From an uncultured bacterium (GTDB taxonomy: Bacteria > Bacillota_I > Bacilli_A > RF39 > UBA660), in the NCBI GenBank assembly GCA_946560065.1, contig CAMNUE010000010.1:1-64000 (forward strand): 64,000 bases of DNA, in the 5' to 3' direction. The notes below the pieces were generated by a model. That model was not told the DNA's origin, searched no databases, and was given only the letters and a program-made list of their open reading frames with translations. Both the position numbers and the translations under genes were made by a program. Positions 1 through 9,927 of the stretch are shown here, piece by piece (positions within the stretch are counted from its first letter, which is position 1; every line of letters starts with the position of its first letter).

Positions 1-518
1 CTGGACCTCAAGGTATTCCTGGTACCCTAGGAGCCACAGGTTCTACTGGACCTACTGGGCCAACTGGACCTACTGGACCTGCAGGAGAAAGTACCGCTGG
101 ATTAGCTGCATATGGTGGATTATATAACGCTAATTCAACACCAATAACTTTAACAGAAAATACGCCAATACAATTTACATTAGTAAACGAAATGCCACTT
201 CATAATGTAACAACTACTGGTAGCGCTATTAATATTACTCAAGATGGAGATTATGAAATTAACTATAGTATTACTGCTAGCACAAATATTGCTGGTAATT
301 TAGGAGTAGCTATAAGAAGAAATAATGCGGATATTCCTGGAACACTTCAAACTGTAACAGCATCAAATACTGACCCAGAAACATTTGGCGGAAGTATAAT
401 TATCGCTTTGAATTCAGGAGATACTATCGATTTAGCTATTACTCCAAGTCAAAATGGTAGCGGTACAGTAACTCAAGCAGCACTATCTGTAAAACAACTT
501 GATGAAGAAGTAGCATAA
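1..518 (+). CDS. Collagen-like surface protein, 3' end only
   Basis: Open from the window edge in the frame beginning at base 3, so this is the C-terminal part of a longer protein. The first ~30 codons are Gly-X-Y triplets rich in GPT/GPQ (GPTGPTGPTGP), a bacterial collagen-like stalk. About 140 residues follow without triplets, ending in a beta-rich domain with alternating hydrophobic strands. That arrangement resembles the C1q/TNF-like heads of BclA-type exosporium or surface proteins, which trimerise after the stalk. No sorting signal or membrane segment follows the head. Placement as a surface adhesin or spore-coat filament is inferred from the family. An in-frame ATG at 192 lies inside the head domain and is not the start. 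Confidence 0.8.
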   Translation, partial: GPQGIPGTLGATGSTGPTGPTGPTGPAGESTAGLAAYGGLYNANSTPITLTENTPIQFTLVNEMPLHNVTTTGSAINITQDGDYEINYSITASTNIAGNLGVAIRRNNADIPGTLQTVTASNTDPETFGGSIIIALNSGDTIDLAITPSQNGSGTVTQAALSVKQLDEEVA

Positions 519-540
519 TAACTTGTACTAAGAAAAATAT

Positions 541-571
541 AAACCTCGCTTCTAAAAAAGAAACGAGGTTT
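541..571 (+). terminator. Intrinsic terminator after the collagen-like gene
   Basis: An 8-bp perfect inverted repeat (AAACCTCG / CGAGGTTT) lies 22 bases after the stop codon, with a T-containing tail. It can also act on the opposite strand for the convergent gene ending at 607. Confidence 0.7.
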
Positions 572-606
572 CATTTAAATTAAAATACCATGATAATAGT
601 AAAAAT

Positions 607-2847
607 TTACTTACTATTTTCACTATCTAAAAATTTTTCTTCAAACTCTTCTTTTAAAATTGGTTTAGAGTAATAATAACCCTGAATCATATCACACTTA
701 AGCTTACAGATAAATTCTACTTGTTTCTCAGTCTCAACACCTTCAACAATCGTCTTTACTCCAAGTTTTTTTGCGATAAATTCAATATAATTAATTAAGT
801 TTTCATTACTATTCAAATCAGCATTATCAATAAATGTCTTATCAATCTTAATAATATCAATAGGTATATCTTGTAATAGACTAAGAGAAGAAGTACCTGT
901 TCCAAAATCATCAATAGAAACTATAAAACCTTTTTTCTTGATATTTGAAAGTATCTTCATAATATCAGTACCTTCGTCCACCATTGCACTTTCTGTAATC
1001 TCAAGTTCTATATTTTTTGCCTTAATACCATACTTCTTTATAATTTCAACATACTCATCAATAAAATTTTCATTAACAAAATTCTCTTTAGATACATTAA
1101 CAGAAATAATAGGAACATTTCCATATTTCTTTTTTAATTCGACAATATCCTTACAAACCTGTTCAAAAACATATAAATCAAGTTTCAAAATAAATTTATT
1201 TTCTTCAAAAATTGGAATAAACTTACTAGGAGAAATCATTCCATCGGCACTATGCCATCTAACCAATGCCTCCGCTCCGACTAACTTCTTTGTTGTTGTA
1301 GAAATCTTTGGTTGATAAATAATTTTAAATTCATTATTTTCTAGTGCAGCTTCCATATCAGCTTCAATTTTCTGTTTTTCTAACAATCTATTTTCCAATT
1401 TTTCATCAAAAACATAAAACTTTTCATTATATATTCCTTTTATACGTGAATGAGCCATATTCGCTTTCTCAAGCGCTACATTAATATTATCATCATTATC
1501 TAAATTATAAACTCCCAATGAAGAATCAATATTAATAAACTTTCCTTCAACATCCAACTTAGCTACAGCAGAATTAATTTTTGTAAGTAATTTTTCTATA
1601 ATTCCAGTATAACAAAATGCACATACAAATATATCTCTAGACATTCTACAAGTAATATTATCTTTTGGTAAAATAGCTTCAATCTTTTTACCAAAGTTTC
1701 TCAAAATAAGATTACAAAATTCATAATCATACATTTTATTATACTTTTTAAAATTATCAATATCTATTACCATTACATACTTTTCCTTATTATTTTCTAA
1801 GTATTTCATAGCATGCTCTCTAAAATATAATTCATTCTTTAAAGCAGTAACTGGATCCACATAGGCTGCTTCATATAATCTCTTATTTTTTCTCTGATTA
1901 GAAAAATAAATATATATTAAAATTCCAATAACTATAAAATTAATAATGAAACATAGTAATAACGATAAGCCAAGAAACAACCCCGATTTTTTAGAAATAG
2001 TATTATCTGGAGCTACAGATACAACATACCACTCATTAACATTCAACTTTTCATAATGCAAAAACGAAATTCCGCTACCAGAAGCAAAATCAAAAGTCGC
2101 AACCTTTCCCTCTAAAATATTCTTTTTCATTTTATCTATATTTTCTATATCTTTCTTACTAGTTAACTCATATTCTTCTTTTATATATTCATATAAATTA
2201 ACATTTGTATCATTAATAGAATCAAATGAATCAATTAAAACTATTCCTTGATTATTAATTAGGTATGTTCCACCCTCTCCACCAAACAACCTTCTCGATA
2301 AAATCTCTTTATAATTTTCTGTTTTTATAGTTGCAAATAAAACATAATCTTCATTACTAAATTCAAAAGTTTTTGAGTAAATATTTACTTGTTGATTAGA
2401 AACTGTACTTGGTCTATTTTCTGATAAATAAACTCCATCCTTTTCAAAAAATTCTGAAATATTAGGATAATTCTCTACTTCATAACCATCACTTGTAACT
2501 CCATTTCCTTTTCTATCAAGAATAACTAATCTTGTAAAATGATAACTATCTAAATCCGGATTAAATCTATCAAAAATATCTTGTAATTCTTGAGGGTATC
2601 CCTTATTTATAAATTCAACTATAATATCAATAAATTTCATTTGATTTTGAATAGATAAATTCAATTGCGTAGCAGTTTGTTCACTAAGCTCAGTTATATT
2701 ATTATATGCATTTTCATTAGTCATATCTCTAATAAACCGAATATAAAAAACTGATGAAATAAAAGTCATCGCGATTACAATTGACACAAGTAAAATTATT
2801 AAACCTTTTTTATTTCTTTTTTCATTAGAGTTAAAAATACTTCTCAT
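607..2847 (-). CDS. Membrane sensor with degenerate GGDEF and intact EAL domain (c-di-GMP phosphodiesterase)
   Basis: Probably hydrolyses cyclic di-GMP in response to an extracellular cue. Order: TM helix (~15-38), a ~250-residue extracellular Cache-like region, a second TM (~290-315), a GGDEF-type domain (~325-470) and an EAL domain (~490-740). The GGDEF signature reads SRDIF, so cyclase activity is unlikely, though the IDIDNFK metal site remains. The EAL domain keeps its catalytic motifs: EALVRW, SVNVS, ELEITES, IDDFGTG, KIDKTF, VEGVET and IQGYYYSKP. It has its own promoter and is the last gene before the collagen-like gene. It follows an HD-GYP gene and a polysaccharide operon, so control of exopolysaccharide output is a reasonable inference. 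Confidence 0.9.
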   Translation of the reverse strand: MRSIFNSNEKRNKKGLIILLVSIVIAMTFISSVFYIRFIRDMTNENAYNNITELSEQTATQLNLSIQNQMKFIDIIVEFINKGYPQELQDIFDRFNPDLDSYHFTRLVILDRKGNGVTSDGYEVENYPNISEFFEKDGVYLSENRPSTVSNQQVNIYSKTFEFSNEDYVLFATIKTENYKEILSRRLFGGEGGTYLINNQGIVLIDSFDSINDTNVNLYEYIKEEYELTSKKDIENIDKMKKNILEGKVATFDFASGSGISFLHYEKLNVNEWYVVSVAPDNTISKKSGLFLGLSLLLCFIINFIVIGILIYIYFSNQRKNKRLYEAAYVDPVTALKNELYFREHAMKYLENNKEKYVMVIDIDNFKKYNKMYDYEFCNLILRNFGKKIEAILPKDNITCRMSRDIFVCAFCYTGIIEKLLTKINSAVAKLDVEGKFINIDSSLGVYNLDNDDNINVALEKANMAHSRIKGIYNEKFYVFDEKLENRLLEKQKIEADMEAALENNEFKIIYQPKISTTTKKLVGAEALVRWHSADGMISPSKFIPIFEENKFILKLDLYVFEQVCKDIVELKKKYGNVPIISVNVSKENFVNENFIDEYVEIIKKYGIKAKNIELEITESAMVDEGTDIMKILSNIKKKGFIVSIDDFGTGTSSLSLLQDIPIDIIKIDKTFIDNADLNSNENLINYIEFIAKKLGVKTIVEGVETEKQVEFICKLKCDMIQGYYYSKPILKEEFEEKFLDSENSK

Positions 2848-2880
2848 AGCCTACCTCTTTCAGCATTTAAGCATGTATCT

Positions 2881-2910
2881 ATTATACTAAAAAATGGCAA
2901 AAGAGAGCAA
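2881..2910 (-). promoter_or_regulatory. Sigma-A-type promoter of the EAL gene
   Basis: On the minus strand TTGCTC (2905-2910) and TATAAT (2881-2886) are separated by 18 bases, about 35 bases upstream of the ATG at 2847. A purine-rich site (AAAGAGG) precedes the start. Confidence 0.6.
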
Positions 2911-2950
2911 CACTAAAAATACATAATATCTTTAAAATTACTATGTATTA

Positions 2951-3772
2951 TTAATTATTAACTTCTATAAATTTTTGAACAAGCTGTTTATCAAATAATC
3001 TTCCTTTTCCACCTTCTTTATGGCTAATAACACAAAGTTCTAGTTCTTTATAAGCTTCTAAGATGCTTTTTTGATTATGATATACCCTATTTGAAGTCAT
3101 CGCATCAAAACTATCTACAATACCTAATATTTTTGCCCCTAAATTAGGAATAACTCCTCTTGGATAACCACTTCCATCACATCTCTCATGATGTGATTTT
3201 ATTATTTCTAATAAATCTGAGGATAAAAAATCTTTTAATATATCATATGAATATTCACAGTGCTTCTTTATAATACTGAATTCTACCTCACTAAGTTTTC
3301 CTTTTTTGCCTACTATCTCATTAGGAACTTTATACTTCCCAATATCGTGAAATAATGCCGCTATATAAATCTTTTTTGTTTCATCACAAGAAAGATTTAA
3401 TGAAATACATAAATCTTTAGCCATCTTTCCTACTCTTAAAAGATGTCCTAACTTTCCTTCTTCTAACATTTCTATATCAATATTTAACTTTAAATATTTA
3501 GAAAAATTCTTTAAATATATACAAAAATCATTATATTCTTCAAAACAGAAAGTGTTTAAATTATCAACAGTAATAATTGGAACTTCTAAAGTTTCATATA
3601 AACATAATAAATCACTTGGTAAATCACCACTTTTTTCTACAACAAGTGGACAACATAATTCATAAATATTTTCTTCTATATCCCTACATCCAACAGGTAA
3701 TTTTTCTTTTAACAAATCACTTAATCCATAATATCCAGTCATCATCTTCATCACCAACTTTATTCCATACAA
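2951..3772 (-). CDS. HD-GYP domain protein (probable c-di-GMP phosphodiesterase)
   Basis: The last ~165 residues form an HD-GYP domain, a metal-dependent phosphodiesterase that linearises cyclic di-GMP. Visible signatures are HDIGK, HHERCDGSGYP and DSFDAMTSNRVY, with the His/Asp metal ligands kept. The first ~100 residues match no domain I recognise and no membrane segment is evident, so the protein is probably cytoplasmic. The start is uncertain: the first ATG lacks a ribosome site, and Met-10 or Met-11 (near 3745) follows a GGTG. The gene lies 36 bases after the GT2 synthase gene and may be its distal operon partner, although an AT-only inverted repeat sits between them. Confidence 0.85.
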   Translation of the reverse strand: MYGIKLVMKMMTGYYGLSDLLKEKLPVGCRDIEENIYELCCPLVVEKSGDLPSDLLCLYETLEVPIITVDNLNTFCFEEYNDFCIYLKNFSKYLKLNIDIEMLEEGKLGHLLRVGKMAKDLCISLNLSCDETKKIYIAALFHDIGKYKVPNEIVGKKGKLSEVEFSIIKKHCEYSYDILKDFLSSDLLEIIKSHHERCDGSGYPRGVIPNLGAKILGIVDSFDAMTSNRVYHNQKSILEAYKELELCVISHKEGGKGRLFDKQLVQKFIEVNN

Positions 3773-3773
3773 A

Positions 3774-3803
3774 AATAATATACCCTAAAAAAGATATATT
3801 ATT
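3774..3803 (-). repeat. AT-rich inverted repeat between GT2 and HD-GYP genes (possible weak terminator)
   Basis: AATAATATA (3774-3782) and TATATTATT (3795-3803) can pair over 9 bp around a 12-base loop. A short T run follows on the minus strand. The stem is all A/T, so termination would be weak or partial. Confidence 0.4.
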
Positions 3804-3808
3804 CATTA

Positions 3809-5236
3809 TTACTTGTACACAGATGATTTATATTCAACAGAAATTCTCTCAGCTCTATCCCAAATCTTTTTGTTCTTTTTATAACCAAAGAATGAAGAAA
3901 TTCTCGCCAATAAAACGATATATCTTAATACAGTTATTTCTAAAACACATAAGAACATAGCTTTTAAAACATCTCCTAAAGATAATTTTATATTTTCAAC
4001 ATGTAGTCTTGATAAGAAAGTACATAAAGATAAAATTCCTCCAAATAAAATATAAATAAGCATAAACATCAACATAAACTTAGTATTTAATAAATCTAAA
4101 AAATATGAGATAACCATTGTTGCAAGACCAAATATTTCTATAAAAGGTGTAAGTAATTCATATATTAAATAATAAAGAAAAGATACAAAACTTATTAATC
4201 CGTATTTTGGATTAAAAAGTAATTCTTTATACTTATACATTCCCTGTAAAAGACCTTTATTCCACCTTCTTCTTTGTTTCATCAAATCACCTATCGTAGT
4301 AGGAGCCTGACTCCAACAAATAGCTTCTGGAACATATTTAACTCTATAATCAATTTTATGCATCTTACAAAAAACATGCAATTTAATAACCAATTCAAAG
4401 TCTTCTCCAACTGTATCTGCATCATAACCACCAGCAGCTAAAGAAATATCTTTTTTAAACAACCCACAAGCGCCAGATATAATTAAATTACCATTGAATT
4501 GATCAAACAAAATACGTGATGCTAAAAAAGATCTATCATATTCAAGTACCTGCATACTAACTAAAATTCCCTTTGGCAAATGATACTCATTAACTTTACC
4601 ATTTTCTATCTTCAAACCATTAGAAATACGAATTACTCCTCCACAAGCAACAATTCTCTCATCAGCCAAAATAGGTCTAGCAATATTTTCTAAAGAATCA
4701 GCTTGTAAGATAGAATCAGCATCAATAGACATAAAATAGGGACATTCAGACATATTAATACCAGCATTCAAAGCATCGGCTTTTCCACCATTATCTTTTG
4801 TAATTAATGTAATTTTTACTTTATAATCATTAGTTTCATAAACTCTCTTAATTGGTTGTGTGTGCAATTGAAGTCTTACAGGTCTATCTATTTCTTCCAT
4901 CTCAAAATAATCAACTAATACTTTAGAAGTATCATCCGTAGAACCATCATCAATTACAATAATTTCATATAATTTATAATCTAAATCAAGAAGAGATTTC
5001 ACTGTATCTACAACAGTTAATTCCTCATTATGTGCAGGAACTAATACTGATACTGGAACATAATAATCATCACTGATTCTATTACTTAATTTTCGATAAT
5101 TGCGATGCTTAAACAACATCAAACTACCAATAACCGAAGACAAAAAAAGATAAGTAGAATAACCGATTAAATAAACTACAAAAAATATATTAACAACAAC
5201 TAGAGCACTTTTTGCAAATTCAACTAACTGGTTCAT
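3809..5236 (-). CDS. Processive family 2 glycosyltransferase (polysaccharide synthase)
   Basis: Membrane polysaccharide synthase of the cellulose/PNAG synthase type. One TM precedes the GT-A domain (~12-34). Inside it are VIDDGSTDD, SIDADS, VGEDFEL and QRRRWNKG, giving the D, DxD, ED and QxxRW signature of a processive beta-glycosyltransferase. The last ~150 residues hold about four TM helices that would form the export channel. There is no PilZ domain, so any c-di-GMP control is not through this subunit. The start overlaps the stop of the upstream HEAT gene (5233-5236). The sugar substrate cannot be told from sequence; neighbours (VTC, DUF4956, CotH, a glycosidase) define the pathway. Confidence 0.88.
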   Translation of the reverse strand: MNQLVEFAKSALVVVNIFFVVYLIGYSTYLFLSSVIGSLMLFKHRNYRKLSNRISDDYYVPVSVLVPAHNEELTVVDTVKSLLDLDYKLYEIIVIDDGSTDDTSKVLVDYFEMEEIDRPVRLQLHTQPIKRVYETNDYKVKITLITKDNGGKADALNAGINMSECPYFMSIDADSILQADSLENIARPILADERIVACGGVIRISNGLKIENGKVNEYHLPKGILVSMQVLEYDRSFLASRILFDQFNGNLIISGACGLFKKDISLAAGGYDADTVGEDFELVIKLHVFCKMHKIDYRVKYVPEAICWSQAPTTIGDLMKQRRRWNKGLLQGMYKYKELLFNPKYGLISFVSFLYYLIYELLTPFIEIFGLATMVISYFLDLLNTKFMLMFMLIYILFGGILSLCTFLSRLHVENIKLSLGDVLKAMFLCVLEITVLRYIVLLARISSFFGYKKNKKIWDRAERISVEYKSSVYK

Positions 5237-6351
5237 ACTACTTCACCTTTCTTTTTATTTTTATTGATTACTGCTTTAAATGTATATTTAAGCATTTGTT
5301 TACCATAGTTATCTTTAATACCCAATAACTTTTCCTTATCACTAACAGTTAATTTCATTTTAGCAAGGGAAGATGCAGCATTTTTGCGAACATACCAATT
5401 TGAACTACTAACGCAAGTTATAAGTGCATCTCTTACATCTTTACAATCATAAGCAGATATAATTTGACAAACTATAATTTTATACTCAACATCAATATCA
5501 TCCATTTTTAATATAGTTAGTAAATAAGGTAAAATCTTAGAATAAACATTCTTTCCAAAATAACGAATAATAGCTAAGTTTACTTCTTTATCATAACTTT
5601 TACTAATTAAAATTTGAAAAAGACTATCATTCAAATCAATACTTGAAAATCTTAAATAATTAACAATACTTACCTGAAAACTAACAGAAAAACTATCAAA
5701 TTCTTCAAATAATTGCTTAGCTAATTTCTTTTTGTCACCTTTAAACTTAAGTAAATCATTAGAAAGTAATTTCCGATTATAATAAAGTCCCGCCTCATCT
5801 ATCTTCTTAAGAGCTGTAACAACCAAGTTACTAGACCCTCTCTCATAAAAATAAAGCATTGCATTTTCCCTACAATAAATAGAATTATATTCTACATACT
5901 TCATAATTGCTTCATCGATTATACTATTGCCACCTAAATGGAAAGGATAATATTTCGACAAAAAAGCTGCAAAAAAAGCCTTATAAATAGAATCTTTTTG
6001 TCCATAAAAATGAGCAAAAAACTGAAGAACAGGAGAACACATAATTAAATATTTATCAACTTTTTCACAATCGATTAATTTAAGTTGTCTAATTGCTTCT
6101 TGATAAGTCAATAAATTATTAATTCCTCTTAACTTCCAATATAAATTTCTTAAATGTTCTTTATCAATTACTTCTCCATTACCAATTTTATCAATTTGTA
6201 CCTGAATACTTTCCTTATACTTATAAAGTTTTCTTTTACCCTTTTTTGCTTGAACTTTATCATTCAATGTATAAAAAATATCAAAAACAATTAATGAAAC
6301 TATAATATAAATATAAATGTATATTATTACTGTTGGATTAAATACCATCAT
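5233..6351 (-). CDS. HEAT-repeat protein, membrane-anchored, exopolysaccharide operon
   Basis: An N-terminal TM helix (~8-26) is followed by an all-helical cytoplasmic region. The C-terminal ~150 residues look like HEAT/PBS-type repeats (for example DVRDALITCVSSSNWYVRKN, then AASSLAKM). Such scaffolds bind partner proteins and have no activity of their own. Four-base overlaps with both neighbours (glycosidase upstream at 6348-6351, GT2 downstream at 5233-5236) indicate translational coupling and fixed stoichiometry with the synthase. I infer a structural partner of the GT2 enzyme. Confidence 0.7.
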   Translation of the reverse strand: MMVFNPTVIIYIYIYIIVSLIVFDIFYTLNDKVQAKKGKRKLYKYKESIQVQIDKIGNGEVIDKEHLRNLYWKLRGINNLLTYQEAIRQLKLIDCEKVDKYLIMCSPVLQFFAHFYGQKDSIYKAFFAAFLSKYYPFHLGGNSIIDEAIMKYVEYNSIYCRENAMLYFYERGSSNLVVTALKKIDEAGLYYNRKLLSNDLLKFKGDKKKLAKQLFEEFDSFSVSFQVSIVNYLRFSSIDLNDSLFQILISKSYDKEVNLAIIRYFGKNVYSKILPYLLTILKMDDIDVEYKIIVCQIISAYDCKDVRDALITCVSSSNWYVRKNAASSLAKMKLTVSDKEKLLGIKDNYGKQMLKYTFKAVINKNKKKGEVV

Positions 6352-8471
6352 TTATCACTACCTTTCCACATTTCTTTAACTAAGTAATATGATTTTTTTA
6401 AACGTTCATGGTATGTGACATCTGTTTTCCAACCTTTTAATTTCATATCTTTCATAGTAATCTTTTCATTACCATTTCCAACACCCATATACATCTTATT
6501 AATTTTTAAATCTTCAACACCATAATTTTCGTAATAATCATCATGAATTATCATATTAGAAGGATCAGAAAAATTAAGTAATCCCCATGGGATTCTAATT
6601 TCTATATCATCTCCATTAATAATGTAATCAGCCAATGAATCAAAATCTTTACTATCAGGATTGGCATTACCATATCTTAATCTTCCTGTTTCATAGACCT
6701 CAGCACTACCACTTCTAATAAACCTAGAATCCATACTAGCTGTTTGCAATAATAAATTAATTCGTTCAAATTCAGAATTATCTTTTTTAGGTGGAGTAAG
6801 ATAGCTATTAACATCATTTGTTTCATAACCAAAAGTTGCTCTTAATGTATTATAACGTTCTTGTACATAAATATGACTACTATTTTTTCCATTTATAACT
6901 ATTAAGAAATCAGCATTTCTATTGAATCTAGTTTTATGTTTACTACTATATTTACTACCACTCTTTTGAGTAGTATCTATTGGAATATATAATTTTTCTC
7001 CATCATAATCCTTATTATTAATATAGAAATACACAAACTTTTCATCATACTTAGAAGAAAGACTATAACCATCTTGTTCTACTATTCTATCTGTATCTTT
7101 CCAGTCTTTAACATCACCATCAACATAACAAATACTTTTTTTATTTCCCGGATCAAATGTCAAAAGACCAAAGTGCTGTTCATTAGTTTGAACATCACTC
7201 CAATAAGGCGTTTTTAATAAATCAACACTATGCATTGTATTCCATGTTCTCTTAAACCACTCATCTTGCCAAGAAAAAATAATTGCATTATCAATCCCAG
7301 CTGATTTTATATCATTATAACTATCTACAATTGCTTCTCCCTGTTCTGTTTCATTAAGATTCCCTTGATTTCTTCCCATATTTTTATCACTTTGAGCCAT
7401 ACCACGTGATGATGGAACCCCAAACTCACTAACAACTACTGGTATACTATGATGCTCATTTATTTTTTTCAAATAAGCTTGATATGTATTCTTATTTCCA
7501 TTCTCATCAAGATAATTATCATAATCGGAATCATAATTTAAATAATCTGGATAATAAGGATAAATATGGTAAGATGCAAAATACCCTGACTTAAAACTGT
7601 TCGTAGTTTTTATATGTTCAACATCTATTTTAGCAATCTTTTTAAAATAATCAGTTATTTCCTTTTTATAGTCAAACGGATCTGTAGTTGGCCAATTAGA
7701 AAATGCTACAAGTCTCTGATTATGATAACGATTAGTTTCATATTCTATTATTTTATCTCCAACTTCTGCAAGCATTACTTCAAAAGCACTTGCTCCCTTA
7801 ACTGTTTCCATATACTTTCCATGATAAGATTTATGACTTCTTTGAACATCATCAGTATAAGCTACTGTTACATCTTCCCATTCAACGCCTAGAATATAAC
7901 CAATAACCCAAGGAGAAATATCCTTGAAATAAAATCCCGTTCCCGCATCACTTCCAAGTGTAATCTGTCTTTTACCATGAATAATATCAACAATCTTTCG
8001 ACCATCTTTTATAAATTGTCCCCTAAACTCATCTGCATAAGCATCAAGTCTAGAATACTGTGTATAATCACTAATCCACAATCCATGAATTAAATAAAGA
8101 GGATTATCATTATCTTTATTATATTCATAAAAAGCATTATAAAAATCATCGTTTAACATTGTATAAACACGAATGGTATTAGCACCCATATCTTGAATAT
8201 ATTTAAACCAACGGAGATAAGTTTTTTTATCAATCGCGTAAGCTGTTGCAAATTTACCAGGGATATCACTCCCTAAATCTACGCCTTTTATTTCAAATTT
8301 ACGATAACCATCTCCATCATTTAATAAAATATCTTTTTTGTCAGTAGTAACAAAAGTAGAAGGAGTTTTATTAGAAGAAAAATTAACGAAAAATCCTAGT
8401 TCAAAATACAAAACATCAAAAACAATCGCAACAACCAAAATAATTGAACTTATCAATAAAAACTTTTTCAT
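6348..8471 (-). CDS. Membrane-anchored glycoside-hydrolase-like (TIM-barrel) protein
   Basis: An N-terminal TM/signal anchor (~4-28) leads to a ~430-residue region resembling clan GH-A barrels (families 2/5). GVEWED near residue 197 is the likely acid/base Glu site, VSEFGVPS near 350 the likely nucleophile, and FSWQDEWFKRTW a late barrel strand. The remaining ~270 residues are beta-rich with a second module resembling family 9 carbohydrate-binding or DOMON domains. The enzyme would face outside and trim, release or bind the polymer made by the adjacent GT2 synthase, as hydrolases in cellulose-type operons do. Family assignment is by motif only; loss of activity cannot be excluded. Confidence 0.72.
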   Translation of the reverse strand: MKKFLLISSIILVVAIVFDVLYFELGFFVNFSSNKTPSTFVTTDKKDILLNDGDGYRKFEIKGVDLGSDIPGKFATAYAIDKKTYLRWFKYIQDMGANTIRVYTMLNDDFYNAFYEYNKDNDNPLYLIHGLWISDYTQYSRLDAYADEFRGQFIKDGRKIVDIIHGKRQITLGSDAGTGFYFKDISPWVIGYILGVEWEDVTVAYTDDVQRSHKSYHGKYMETVKGASAFEVMLAEVGDKIIEYETNRYHNQRLVAFSNWPTTDPFDYKKEITDYFKKIAKIDVEHIKTTNSFKSGYFASYHIYPYYPDYLNYDSDYDNYLDENGNKNTYQAYLKKINEHHSIPVVVSEFGVPSSRGMAQSDKNMGRNQGNLNETEQGEAIVDSYNDIKSAGIDNAIIFSWQDEWFKRTWNTMHSVDLLKTPYWSDVQTNEQHFGLLTFDPGNKKSICYVDGDVKDWKDTDRIVEQDGYSLSSKYDEKFVYFYINNKDYDGEKLYIPIDTTQKSGSKYSSKHKTRFNRNADFLIVINGKNSSHIYVQERYNTLRATFGYETNDVNSYLTPPKKDNSEFERINLLLQTASMDSRFIRSGSAEVYETGRLRYGNANPDSKDFDSLADYIINGDDIEIRIPWGLLNFSDPSNMIIHDDYYENYGVEDLKINKMYMGVGNGNEKITMKDMKLKGWKTDVTYHERLKKSYYLVKEMWKGSDK

Positions 8472-8488
8472 TACTACACCTCTTACTA

Positions 8489-9925
8489 CTAGTGATTATA
8501 TTTTTTTACTTTAGACTCAGAAGAAAATTGCCTAATTGATTCTATATGTTCATCCATAAACTTACCTCGCTCAACTATATGAGTCTTAAGTTGCTCTATT
8601 GCTTCTTCATAGCTTCTAACATTCCTATTAGTAGGAACTAATAAGTCATTTTCCTCGTCGAATGTATAACCCCATACATCATAATTCCTATCCACTGCAT
8701 CACCTAAATAAGCAACAATTTCATCTATATAGTTAAGTAAATACTCATCACTTAAATAATGTCTTCTCAAATATCGATATCTATTAATAATTCTATCTGT
8801 AAACTTTTCATCCTTCATTAACATCATATACCAAGTACTCCATTGAAGATAAAAAGCTTCTAAACTTGTGTAATCCGTATAATAATCATTTGCACTATTA
8901 AAATCCCACACATACATTTTAAATTTACCATTATAATCTTTATATAAATAAGTAGACATCTTACCTGCATCACGATTTTGAGTAAATTCATTTATGATAA
9001 AATAATCAACAAAAGAATCAGTATCTATATATTTAGTATAACCATACCTTTTACTATCATAATCATAAGAGTACAAAGACTTTTCAAATTTACTTAAATC
9101 TTTTCTAATATATTCTTGTAATGTTTCATTAAGACGATTTTTTCCTGGATAAACAATATCCAATTTTAATTCTACTTCTGAATCAAGATCTGTATTCATT
9201 GTATATTTAGAAAAAGAATTAACATCCTTAAGTGGATTACTACTACCTCTATCAAGTCTTATAATATACCCTGTATAATCTTTATCCTTCTTAACTTTTT
9301 TAACTTGCATCCTACTTTTATCTCCACGACTAGGAGACTCAACCATCAAGTAAACTCCTTTATATTCTTCATCTACAAATAACTCACAAAAACGAGAATC
9401 TGGAGCACTATCCATAATTTCACCAGAAATGTGATACCACAAATAATTTCTAAGTAATGTTTTATCCAAATAAGGTCCATGTAAAACCCACTCAGAATGC
9501 TTATTCATTCCAATTATTTTTTCTGCATTATCAGTACCATCTTTATTAATAAACTTTAAAAGATACCCCTTTTTATCAAAATCCATTGAAGAGTTTCCAC
9601 GATAATGAATATTTGCTAAAGTTTTAACATCCGACTTATCACCTAAATGATTCCCACCAGATTTATTATCAATAACTTTTACTGTTGTAGTAACAAAACT
9701 ACCATCCCTAGCTTCTCCAGGAATATCTTGTCCATTAGTGTCAATTGAAACTATAGGTAAATGTGTACAAAATTCACTTTCATTTTTACTACAATAATTC
9801 TCCTTACCACTACTAGTATTATATTGATTTACAACTTTATCACCAACAAAAGCATCACTACCAAATATAAATGATATTAAAATCAATAAACTAGCTAGAT
9901 TTATAATAATTAATTTATATTTCAT
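8489..9925 (-). CDS. CotH-family secreted protein kinase-like protein
   Basis: A signal peptide or anchor (residues 1-25) precedes a CotH domain, a divergent extracytoplasmic kinase fold first described in spore coat protein CotH. Visible motifs include IHYRGNSS, KKGYLLKF, LLRNYLWYHIS, FVDEEYKGVYLMVES and YVWDFNSAND, where the last carries the metal-binding Asp. CotH genes next to VTC, DUF4956 and GT2 genes recur in envelope polysaccharide clusters of Firmicutes. In that setting the protein may phosphorylate or organise surface polymer partners. It is followed by the glycosidase gene after 17 bases and preceded by DUF4956 after 2 bases. Confidence 0.85.
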   Translation of the reverse strand: MKYKLIIINLASLLILISFIFGSDAFVGDKVVNQYNTSSGKENYCSKNESEFCTHLPIVSIDTNGQDIPGEARDGSFVTTTVKVIDNKSGGNHLGDKSDVKTLANIHYRGNSSMDFDKKGYLLKFINKDGTDNAEKIIGMNKHSEWVLHGPYLDKTLLRNYLWYHISGEIMDSAPDSRFCELFVDEEYKGVYLMVESPSRGDKSRMQVKKVKKDKDYTGYIIRLDRGSSNPLKDVNSFSKYTMNTDLDSEVELKLDIVYPGKNRLNETLQEYIRKDLSKFEKSLYSYDYDSKRYGYTKYIDTDSFVDYFIINEFTQNRDAGKMSTYLYKDYNGKFKMYVWDFNSANDYYTDYTSLEAFYLQWSTWYMMLMKDEKFTDRIINRYRYLRRHYLSDEYLLNYIDEIVAYLGDAVDRNYDVWGYTFDEENDLLVPTNRNVRSYEEAIEQLKTHIVERGKFMDEHIESIRQFSSESKVKKYNH

Positions 9926-9927
9926 TT

